Source of the DNA: Candidatus Peregrinibacteria bacterium | GTDB lineage: Bacteria; Patescibacteriota; Gracilibacteria; UBA1369 | Direction: 5' to 3' | DNA length: 47,210 nucleotides | NCBI GenBank assembly: GCA_003153355.1 | Contig: PLYH01000005.1 | Location: 1-47,210, forward strand | Part shown: positions 40,974 to 47,210 of the stretch, piece after piece | Numbering within the stretch: position 1 is the first letter of the stretch | How the letters are laid out: each line of letters starts with the position of its first letter | Notes under the pieces: model-generated | What the model saw: the letters and a program-made list of their open reading frames with translations, nothing else | Told to the model about the DNA's origin: nothing | The model's database searches: none | Translations under genes and position numbers: made by a program

Positions 40974-41678
40974 ATGCTTACGATCAAAAATCTTACTGCA
41001 GGCTATGGCGGACCGAATATCCTCCACGATGTGAACGTTACCATCCGTGAAGGAGAAATCGTTACGATCATCGGACCGAACGGCGCGGGAAAATCCACCA
41101 TCCTAAAAAGCATTTTCGGCATGACGAAGATTGAGCATGGATCGATCCGCTATTTTGAAGAAAATCTGACCGCGCTTCCTACTTCAGAGATTATTGAACG
41201 CGGGATCTGTTTCGTTCCTCAGGGACGCAGCGTCTTCCCTTCCCTGACGGTTGAGGAAAATCTGGAAATGGGCGCATTCATCCGCAAAGACAAAAAAGTT
41301 GTGCGCAAAGATCTTCATGAAGTTTATGAAAAATTCCCCAAACTCTACGAACGGCGGCATCAGCTGAGCAAAACTCTTTCGGGAGGAGAACAGCAGATGG
41401 TTTCGCTAGGCCGGGCTTTGATGCTTCAGCCTCGCCTGCTGCTGCTGGATGAACCTTCCATCGGACTGGCACCGCAAATCGTGACGGAAGTTTTTGAAAA
41501 GTGCCGCCAAATCAAGGCTGCAGGAACGGCCATTTTAATGGTTGAACAAAATGCCACGCTTGCGCTGGAATATTCCGACCGGGGATATGTTTTGGAACTT
41601 GGCCGCAACCGTCTGGAAGGAGCCGGCAAGGATTTGCTGCAGAATAAGCAGGTCGGCGAGCTTTATTTAGGGAAATAA
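40974..41678 (+). CDS. livF: LivF, ATPase of the amino-acid importer
   Basis: The 234-residue ATPase has Walker A G-P-N-G-A-G-K-S-T, the LivF segment C-F-V-P-Q-G-R-S-V-F-P-S-L-T-V-E-E-N-L, signature L-S-G-G-E-Q-Q-M-V, Walker B L-L-L-L-D-E-P-S-I-G-L-A-P and V-E-Q-N. It is the last gene of the liv operon and completes the importer. Confidence 0.95.
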   Translation: MLTIKNLTAGYGGPNILHDVNVTIREGEIVTIIGPNGAGKSTILKSIFGMTKIEHGSIRYFEENLTALPTSEIIERGICFVPQGRSVFPSLTVEENLEMGAFIRKDKKVVRKDLHEVYEKFPKLYERRHQLSKTLSGGEQQMVSLGRALMLQPRLLLLDEPSIGLAPQIVTEVFEKCRQIKAAGTAILMVEQNATLALEYSDRGYVLELGRNRLEGAGKDLLQNKQVGELYLGK

Positions 41679-41731
41679 GCCGATTTCATCAAAAATGCGG
41701 CGCGAGCTGTAATTTTTAGCTGGAAGTGGGC

Positions 41732-41761
41732 TTTACAAGAGTGGGCAAAAAGCAGTATAGT
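41732..41761 (+). promoter_or_regulatory. Promoter of the 319-residue orphan
   Basis: TTTACA (41732-41737), 18 bases, TATAGT (41756-41761); transcription would start near 41768, about 14 bases before the ATG. Confidence 0.6.
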
Positions 41762-41781
41762 AACCACCTTTATTTGAGTTT

Positions 41782-42741
41782 ATGGCAGCCGAAAAATCCC
41801 CAGGGAATTCCGAAGGAAAACCGAGCATTGAAGATCTGGTTGAGGCGCGTTTTGATGACCTCCTGGATCCGGAGCATGCCGATTCGGACCGGCCCACTCC
41901 GGTGATGGCTGAACCGCCTCCTCAAAGGAAGGCTTCTTCAGATTCCCAAAAGGCGACCAAGCCGGCTGAAGGAGTTGATATTCCAGGGCTTTTTCGATTG
42001 AACAATCTTTCTTCTCTGCCGCCCGAAGGCGGGGTGGCGGTTTCGGAAGTTGCTGCTGTTATTACCGGCGCACATCAGAGTTTAAAACCTTCGCCGATTC
42101 CCAGAGTCTATACAGGCGGAGAATCGCTGCCTCCCGGTTCAGCTATGCATTCAGAAAAAGAAAGCGTGTCAGGGCAAAGCATGGGTTTTTCTGAAATCAG
42201 GGTCATAGGAGAACCTGATCCAGGACCAGAAATTGAAGTTACTGAAACGGAAATGGATATCGATGAGAATGGCGACCCATTGCCGGTCATTGAAAAATTA
42301 TCGCTGGAAAAATTCCAGGAGATCGTTAATCAATGCCTAAGTATTTTCAAGGAAATGGATCTGGATTTTTCCAGCATTTATGAGCATGCGGTCAATTTTG
42401 AATGGAAGGAAAAACATCTTGATGTGGAACAAATCAATTCTGCAGTAATGGCTTTTTTAAAACAAATAACTCATCACCTTGCCACTTATCTCCTTGAAGA
42501 TAAAACGAATATTATCCAAACGCGCATCGGCATATTAAGCGAAAAACTTTTGATGAGGATTGCCCAAATTGACGATAAAGCAAAAGAAGGGGGGAAAGTT
42601 GTTTGCGACGGGAACACACTAAAACGGTTTCAAATTGTAAAAGAACTTATTGATGGTGTTCCGGTTTTGCCGTGCGATAAAGACATGACCGAAACATTTG
42701 TGTCAAAAGTTTCTTTTGTGGGAATTTTGATGAAAGCCTGA
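41782..42741 (+). CDS. Orphan soluble protein with disordered N-terminal half
   Basis: The 319-residue protein has a Pro/Ser/Glu-rich, probably disordered first half (1-155) and a helical second half (about 170-319) with ..EKFQEIVNQCLSIFKEMDLDF.. I recognise no family. There is no signal peptide or membrane helix. It lies between the liv operon and purD and has its own promoter. The closing hairpin near 42779-42793 may terminate it. Confidence 0.65.
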   Translation: MAAEKSPGNSEGKPSIEDLVEARFDDLLDPEHADSDRPTPVMAEPPPQRKASSDSQKATKPAEGVDIPGLFRLNNLSSLPPEGGVAVSEVAAVITGAHQSLKPSPIPRVYTGGESLPPGSAMHSEKESVSGQSMGFSEIRVIGEPDPGPEIEVTETEMDIDENGDPLPVIEKLSLEKFQEIVNQCLSIFKEMDLDFSSIYEHAVNFEWKEKHLDVEQINSAVMAFLKQITHHLATYLLEDKTNIIQTRIGILSEKLLMRIAQIDDKAKEGGKVVCDGNTLKRFQIVKELIDGVPVLPCDKDMTETFVSKVSFVGILMKA

Positions 42742-42750
42742 GTACGCGCT

Positions 42751-42799
42751 TTGACTTGTTTCATTCGGCCCGTTTCCTTACACTATCGGTGTATTTTTT
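42751..42799 (+). other. Mixed signal before purD: short hairpin with T-run, and a -10-like box
   Basis: TACAC (42779-42783) pairs with GTGTA (42789-42793), followed by six T: a weak terminator for the upstream gene. The same TACACT (42779-42784) sits 17 bases after TTGTTT (42756-42761) and could be a purD promoter. The sequence alone does not decide. Confidence 0.35.
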
Positions 42800-42814
42800 A
42801 AACGACGGCCGGTT

Positions 42815-44137
42815 ATGAAAAAAGTTTTATTGATCGGGAACGGTGCGAGGGAACATGTTATCGGCGAGACATTGAAACGAAGCGGGGCTCAGCTTTTTTG
42901 TTACGGGAAAGCCAAAAATCCCGGCATTCTTGAGCTTGCGGAAGATTATCATACCGGTTCTTTGGAAAATTCCGATGAGATCCGTGAGTACGCTTTAAAG
43001 GTAAAGCCCGATTTTGCTTTTATCGGCCCGGATGATCCGATCGGCGGCGGGCTTGCGGACGTGCTTCTGGAGGTCGGCATTCATTCCGTTGCCCCGCTGA
43101 AAACCGTTGCAAGGCTGGAATCTTCCAAAGGTTTCACCCGCGAGCTGGTTCATAAATATAAAATCCAGGGAAATCCCAACTATAAAGTTTTTTTGAATGA
43201 AGAAGGCATGAAAGAGTTTTTCGCGGAGTTGGGCGAACACTTTGTGGTCAAAGCCGACGGACTGATGGGCGGCAAAGGCGTCAAAGTTTCCGGTGATCAT
43301 CTGGCCGGACATAAAGAGGGTCTTGCCTACGCGCGCGAATGCCTGCATGCGGCCGGGCGTGTGGTGATTGAAGAAAAACTGGTGGGCCAGGAGTTCAGCC
43401 TGATGAGTTTTGTCGACGGCAAACACACCGTGGAAATGCCGGTGGTCCAGGACCACAAACGGGCTTTTGAAGGTGATAAAGGCCCGAACACCGGCGGCAT
43501 GGGATCATATTCTGATGCCAATCACCTGCTCCCGTTTTTAAAACCTTCTGATCTTGATGAGGCCAGGACCATTACCCACCGCGTTGCGCAGGCTTTGCTC
43601 AAAGAAACAGGCTGTGAATTTAAAGGCATCATGTACGGAGGGTTCATCGCTACGGCAAGCGGCGTCCGTTTGATTGAATATAACGCCCGGTTCGGCGATC
43701 CCGAGGCCATGAACGTTTTACCGCTGCTCAACAGCAATTTTGCTGAGGTTTGCGAAGCTATTATTCACGGTGATCTTGACCGGCTGAAGGTTGAATTTGC
43801 TCAAAAAGCCACCGTCTGCAAATATCTTGTGCCGGATGGTTATCCTGATAAAGCCGTCAAAGGACAAAAAATTGAGATCGGTAAAGTGCCACCGGGCGTA
43901 AAAATGTATTACTCTTCCGTTGATCAAACCGATGAAGGATTGATCTTAAGTTCTTCCAGGGCTGTGGCATTCGTTGGCATCGCCGATTCGATCGTGGAAG
44001 CTGAGCAGCTGGCTGAAAGCACGTGCGGAAGCGTCAAAGGCCCGGTCTTTCACCGCAAAGACATCGGCACTGCCGAACTCATCGCCAAACGAGTCGCGAT
44101 GATGCACGAGCTGCGGCGACTGCGCCCACTGAAATAA
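42815..44137 (+). CDS. purD: PurD, phosphoribosylamine-glycine ligase
   Basis: The 440-residue ATP-grasp enzyme makes GAR from phosphoribosylamine, glycine and ATP, the step after PurF. It has the N-terminal L-L-I-G-N-G-A-R-E-H, the ATP-grasp segments V-V-K-A-D-G-L-M-G-G-K-G-V and V-I-E-E-K-L-V-G-Q-E-F-S, K-G-P-N-T-G-G-M-G-S-Y, and E-Y-N-A-R-F-G-D-P-E. It is apart from folD-purF by about 8 kb. Its stop is 5 bases from that of the convergent YtxH gene. Confidence 0.95.
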   Translation: MKKVLLIGNGAREHVIGETLKRSGAQLFCYGKAKNPGILELAEDYHTGSLENSDEIREYALKVKPDFAFIGPDDPIGGGLADVLLEVGIHSVAPLKTVARLESSKGFTRELVHKYKIQGNPNYKVFLNEEGMKEFFAELGEHFVVKADGLMGGKGVKVSGDHLAGHKEGLAYARECLHAAGRVVIEEKLVGQEFSLMSFVDGKHTVEMPVVQDHKRAFEGDKGPNTGGMGSYSDANHLLPFLKPSDLDEARTITHRVAQALLKETGCEFKGIMYGGFIATASGVRLIEYNARFGDPEAMNVLPLLNSNFAEVCEAIIHGDLDRLKVEFAQKATVCKYLVPDGYPDKAVKGQKIEIGKVPPGVKMYYSSVDQTDEGLILSSSRAVAFVGIADSIVEAEQLAESTCGSVKGPVFHRKDIGTAELIAKRVAMMHELRRLRPLK

Positions 44138-44142
44138 ATCCA

Positions 44143-44700
44143 TTAATCGCGGTGCTTTTTGATATTGATCTTCTTCGTTCTCCGTTTGGTCGAAGGAGCA
44201 GTTTTACTTTTGGAATTTTTCGCAGATTTTTTTGAAGGCTGAGAGATAGGTTTTTTAGTAAAGCCCACATCGCCCATGAATTTCTGGCGCATCGTTTGAA
44301 TTTTCTGACGGATCTTTTTTGAAGCGTGGTGAATTTTTCCGGAAACTTTCTGAACTTTTTCATCGCCCATATCCAGATATTTTTCGCCGAGATCTTTTAC
44401 TTTCTGTTCAGCATTGTTCATGTGCGTTTCGGCTTCGCGCATAAATTTATCAACGTGCTTTTTTCCTTTTGTCACATGTTTCTGGACTTCAGGTGTGTTG
44501 TAAACTTCTTCAGCCGTTGAAGCCATGTCATGCCCCATTTCGGAAAAATTTTTCTTGAGCGTTTCTGTTCCCATTCCGCCTTTTTGGACCTCTTCTTTTA
44601 ATTGCTTTCTCAGTTCTTTGCCCTTTCTAGGTGCAAATAAAACTCCTAGCAAAGTTCCCATGATGACTCCGAAAATAAGTCCTCCGCGTTTATTGCCCAT
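44143..44700 (-). CDS. YtxH-domain protein with long basic tail
   Basis: The 185-residue protein begins with a membrane helix (about 6-22) and the YtxH hallmark G-V-I-M-G-T-L-L-G-V-L-F-A-P-R-K-G, then a charged helical stretch with coiled-coil character (about 25-140) and a Lys/Ser-rich tail (about 150-185) of very high positive charge. The tail could bind nucleic acid or wall polymers; this is inference. A similar gene lies at 195-647 without the basic tail. Upstream on the minus strand is the sequence AAATATGATAGAAT, much like that before the SLH gene at 14032. Confidence 0.8.
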   Translation of the reverse strand: MGNKRGGLIFGVIMGTLLGVLFAPRKGKELRKQLKEEVQKGGMGTETLKKNFSEMGHDMASTAEEVYNTPEVQKHVTKGKKHVDKFMREAETHMNNAEQKVKDLGEKYLDMGDEKVQKVSGKIHHASKKIRQKIQTMRQKFMGDVGFTKKPISQPSKKSAKNSKSKTAPSTKRRTKKINIKKHRD

Positions 44701-44779
44701 ATTGATTTTTGTTAAAATAGTATTATTATTCTATCATATTTCTTGAGCAAAACAAAATTCCCTCATCGGGATATAAAGA

Positions 44780-44805
44780 AAAACCCCACCTTTCGACGGG
44801 GTTTT
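44780..44805 (-). terminator. Terminator of the SLH/FlgD-Ig gene
   Basis: AAAACCCC (44780-44787) pairs with GGGGTTTT (44798-44805); the minus strand ends in a T-run (44783-44777). It lies 31 bases beyond the stop at 44836. Confidence 0.8.
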
Positions 44806-44835
44806 CCATGATGAAGAAGATATCTGAATTGTTTT

Positions 44836-47210
44836 TTAGTAGAGAATTACAGAACCGGTATTTGATCCCGTTCCGTAACTGTTGGTAGCCGTTACTCTGA
44901 TCGTGTAGGTACCGCCAGGGATGATGTTGTTGAAGTCGTCGCGGCCGTTCCATGAAACACTGTTGTTTCCTGATGAAGTTCCAGTGTTATAGAAGGTGCG
45001 GCGGACAGTATTGTTGTAATCCATAATCTGGACCTGCGCATTGGTCGCACTTTGGCCCAATGAATAATAGATGGTGGTTGACTGACCACTCGCAGGACTG
45101 AAGGTTGATGGATTTGAAACTACAGAGTTCACAACCGGGTTTCCATAACTTGAACCGGTGCTGCTGTTCACATAAACCGTGGCCTGTCCCTGACCGAGAC
45201 CGTAGCTGTTGGTGGCAAGTACTTTTACGGTATAGGTTCCGGTAGGAAGAATGTTGCTGTTGTCGTCGCGGCCGTTCCAGATAACGCTGCTGTTCGCACC
45301 GTTCAAAGTTCCGGCATTGTAGATGTTGCGGCGGATGGTGTTGTTGCTGTCCATGATTTCCACCTGAACCGAATTTACCGTCTGACTCAATGAGTAGTAG
45401 ATGGTCGTTGATTGCCCGGAATTTGGATTGAAACTTGAAGGACTGACACTGACTGAACTTACCACTGGGTAACCTGTGGAGTTGTTATTGTTGCAGTTGT
45501 AGCTGTTAATGATGCAGTTACCGCAGTTTGAGTTGTAGGTGTTGTATGTGCAGTTATTGTTGCAGTTCGTTGTGTTGTATGCGCAGTTATTATTGCAATT
45601 TGTCGTGCTGTACGCGCAATTATTGTTGCAGTTCACTGTGCCGTATGTGCAGTTGCTGTTACAGTTTACTGTGTTGTACGCGCAGTTGTTGTTGCAGTTC
45701 GTGGTGTTGTACGTGCAGTTGTTGTTGCAGTTCGTTGTGCCGTACGTACAGTTGTTGTTGTTTCCGTTGTAATACGGATTGTTGGCCTTGTTATAAAGAC
45801 CGCTGTTATCAAATTGGTAGAACAGATCAGCAACGTCACCGCGGGTCATTGGAGCTGCCGGGCTGAAGCGTCCTGCTCCATCGTCGTGCATCAGACCATT
45901 GGTCTTGGCGTAGCAAACATAATCAACATACCAACGTGTATCAGCGTTGACCGGTGTGTCGCTGTATGGAGCATAGTTACAGTACGGAATGTTAACGCCA
46001 GAAGATTCAAGGAATACTTTAAGAAGCTCAACACGGTTAACGGTTTGGTCCGGGCGGAATGTGCCATCCGGATAACCTCTGATGATACCGAGCATTTTTG
46101 CAGTGCTCAAATATGTTGCATACCATGAGCTGCTATTTGTATCGTTGAAGAGCGTAGTAAAATTGTTGCTGATAGGAATGCTCAAAGCAAGCAGGATAAC
46201 TTTTACGGTTTCTGCGCGGTTGATCGGCTGGTCAGGACGGAACGTTCCGTCACTGTAGCCGGTGAATACGCCCAAACCTTTCAAGTATTCGATCGCTTTA
46301 CAGTACTGGCTGTTCGACGTTACATCGATGTAGCCGCCGCAAGTGCTTCCGCTTGGGAAACCGATGATGTTACCGTTGGTGCTTACTTGTACATATGCGG
46401 TACGCGTGTCGTTGAGTCCGTTTGTACCCATAGCCGTTACGCGAAATTGGTAGTTGCCGTCCGGAACAATGTTGCTGTTCACGTCGCGGCCGTTCCAAAG
46501 ATCAGCGTAGTTATATGAACCGTACTGAGTAGTGTAAGCGTAGTTGTTGGAATAACGTGAAATGTGGTCAACAAGCGTACGGATGACAATGCTATTCTGG
46601 TCGAGAACCTGGGTAGTTACTGTAGCGGTCTGGTTCAAATTGTAATAAACGGTTGAAGTTTCTCCATTCGCCGGATTGAAAATTTCAGGATTAACATAGA
46701 GATTCTGGATGATTGAACCGTTGTTGTTGCAATTGCTGGAATTGTTGTTGCAGTTGTTGGAACCGTTGCTGTTCACATTAACGTAGGTGTATTGAGTGGT
46801 GGAACCTGTGCCGTTGTTGGCAATCACACGAACAGTATAACCGCCGTCAGGAGCGATATTTCCGTTCACATCGCGGCCATCCCAGTTGTATGAACCGGAT
46901 GTGCCGTTTGTCTGGCAAATATTGTCGGCAAGAGTTCTGATTAAAGAACTGCTGTTGGTGCCGAGGACCTGTACGGTGATGGTTGCAGCACGATCAACGC
47001 TGAAAGAAACAGTTGTCGTCTGGTTGTTAGGATTGAATGTTGCAGGAGATGCATAAACGTTTGAGAGCGTCGGTGTGCCGTTGCTTGAGCTGCAGTTACC
47101 GACTGTATTGTTGGTGATTGAAACAGATGCTGTGTTCGTGCCGGTTCCGAAAGAGTTTGTTGCGCTTACTTTTACCGTATAGCTTGCAACCGGAAGAATG
47201 TTGTTTGAAT
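44836..47210 (-). CDS. Surface protein with SLH domains and FlgD-like Ig repeats (5' end outside window)
   Basis: The frame stays open to the right edge, so the start is missing; the GTG at 46869 is an internal Val. In the 790 visible residues I see at least five FlgD-type Ig repeats with the core W-[ND]-G-R-D-x-x-x-N-I-x-P-x-G-x-Y-x-x-[RK]-V, three SLH domains in the middle (about 285-460; G-Y-x-D-G-T-F-R-P-D-Q) and an Asn/Cys repeat (about 480-565) before the last two Ig units. SLH domains in the middle of a chain mean that both ends may project from the wall. It is likely a major S-layer-associated or adhesive protein. A terminator follows. Confidence 0.87.
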   Translation of the reverse strand, partial: SNNILPVASYTVKVSATNSFGTGTNTASVSITNNTVGNCSSSNGTPTLSNVYASPATFNPNNQTTTVSFSVDRAATITVQVLGTNSSSLIRTLADNICQTNGTSGSYNWDGRDVNGNIAPDGGYTVRVIANNGTGSTTQYTYVNVNSNGSNNCNNNSSNCNNNGSIIQNLYVNPEIFNPANGETSTVYYNLNQTATVTTQVLDQNSIVIRTLVDHISRYSNNYAYTTQYGSYNYADLWNGRDVNSNIVPDGNYQFRVTAMGTNGLNDTRTAYVQVSTNGNIIGFPSGSTCGGYIDVTSNSQYCKAIEYLKGLGVFTGYSDGTFRPDQPINRAETVKVILLALSIPISNNFTTLFNDTNSSSWYATYLSTAKMLGIIRGYPDGTFRPDQTVNRVELLKVFLESSGVNIPYCNYAPYSDTPVNADTRWYVDYVCYAKTNGLMHDDGAGRFSPAAPMTRGDVADLFYQFDNSGLYNKANNPYYNGNNNNCTYGTTNCNNNCTYNTTNCNNNCAYNTVNCNSNCTYGTVNCNNNCAYSTTNCNNNCAYNTTNCNNNCTYNTYNSNCGNCIINSYNCNNNNSTGYPVVSSVSVSPSSFNPNSGQSTTIYYSLSQTVNSVQVEIMDSNNTIRRNIYNAGTLNGANSSVIWNGRDDNSNILPTGTYTVKVLATNSYGLGQGQATVYVNSSTGSSYGNPVVNSVVSNPSTFSPASGQSTTIYYSLGQSATNAQVQIMDYNNTVRRTFYNTGTSSGNNSVSWNGRDDFNNIIPGGTYTIRVTATNSYGTGSNTGSVILY
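45520..45765 (-). repeat. 33-bp tandem repeat encoding an Asn/Cys 11-residue unit
   Basis: Seven copies of a 33-bp unit encode C-[TA]-Y-x-T-[TV]-N-C-N-x-N, followed by irregular Asn/Cys sequence to about 45480. Two Cys in each unit (positions 1 and 8) keep a fixed spacing. It is coding and in frame within the SLH/FlgD-Ig gene. Confidence 0.85.

Noticed and set aside
7725-42741. UGA recoded as glycine (as in Gracilibacteria)
   Set aside because: Several genes end at TGA directly before the next gene or a terminator (7725-7727, 37018-37020, 42739-42741), and protein lengths fit only with TGA as stop.
45520-45866. CRISPR-like array or a Cys/Leu-rich gene on the plus strand
   Set aside because: The 33-bp units have no unique spacers and keep the minus-strand frame of the SLH protein; the plus-strand frames are shadows of the repeat.
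44836-46869. A start codon (GTG) for the SLH/FlgD-Ig gene at 46869
   Set aside because: The frame continues without a stop to the window edge and encodes further Ig repeats; the GTG codes for Val in the W-D-G-R-D-V repeat.

Overview
The window looks like chromosomal DNA from a small-genome bacterium of the candidate phyla radiation (Patescibacteria), possibly a Peregrinibacteria-like lineage. This is inferred from gene style: DUF5652- and DUF5671-like small membrane proteins, proteins built from TrbC/VirB2-like hairpins, long PKD-repeat surface proteins, SLH proteins and tightly packed genes. No rRNA or tRNA gene is present to confirm it. TGA is an ordinary stop here (for example at 7725-7727 and 37018-37020), so the UGA-glycine code of Gracilibacteria/Absconditabacteria does not apply. 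I saw no insertion sequence, prophage, CRISPR array or integrase.

Layout. 1-8.2 kb: end of a Thr-Pro-rich surface protein, a YtxH protein, a 49-residue membrane protein, an Nramp-like metal transporter, an MscS channel, a DrrAB-type ABC exporter followed by a dienelactone-hydrolase-like enzyme, and three exported proteins (SH3b, beta-propeller, OB-fold-like lipoprotein). 8.2-12.5 kb (minus): a compact five-gene unit with an ECF sigma factor, a membrane protein that may be its partner, an FMN-binding protein, ApbE flavin transferase and a fused NqrB/RnfD-FNR oxidoreductase; it reads as a minimal flavin electron-transfer chain to the outside. 12.6-15.8 kb: an SLH protein, then a nitroreductase divergent from an HxlR regulator with a 40-bp near-perfect palindrome between them, and a redoxin.

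15.8-26.9 kb (minus): a large envelope cluster. Two proteins each carry three TrbC/VirB2-like membrane hairpins with a G-N-E-E loop. They are followed by a 1636-residue protein with one such hairpin and about ten PKD-like domains, an 814-residue protein with six PKD domains, a 36-residue membrane peptide and a Cys-rich anchored protein. This is my best candidate for an undescribed system.

27-30.6 kb: secE-nusG-rplK-rplA, interrupted by two membrane-protein genes, with a probable L1-binding mRNA element just before rplA and no rplJ/rplL after it. 31-34.6 kb: dut, a divergent tmk, folD and purF. 34.7-37 kb: a degenerate PP2C-like protein and an orphan. 37.1-41.7 kb: a complete Liv-type branched-chain amino-acid ABC importer with a terminator between the binding protein and the permeases. 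41.8-44.7 kb: an orphan, purD and a second YtxH protein. 44.8 kb to the end: a 5'-truncated SLH/FlgD-Ig protein with an Asn/Cys 11-residue repeat.

Together the genes point to a cell with an elaborate surface, nutrient import (amino acids, metal), part of purine synthesis and flavin-based redox at the membrane. Promoters share an extended -10 (TGn-TAnnnT), most start codons lack a Shine-Dalgarno sequence, and several -10 boxes lie so close to the ATG that leaderless transcripts are plausible. No stretch over 300 bases is without a gene. All family assignments come from reading motifs, not from database searches.
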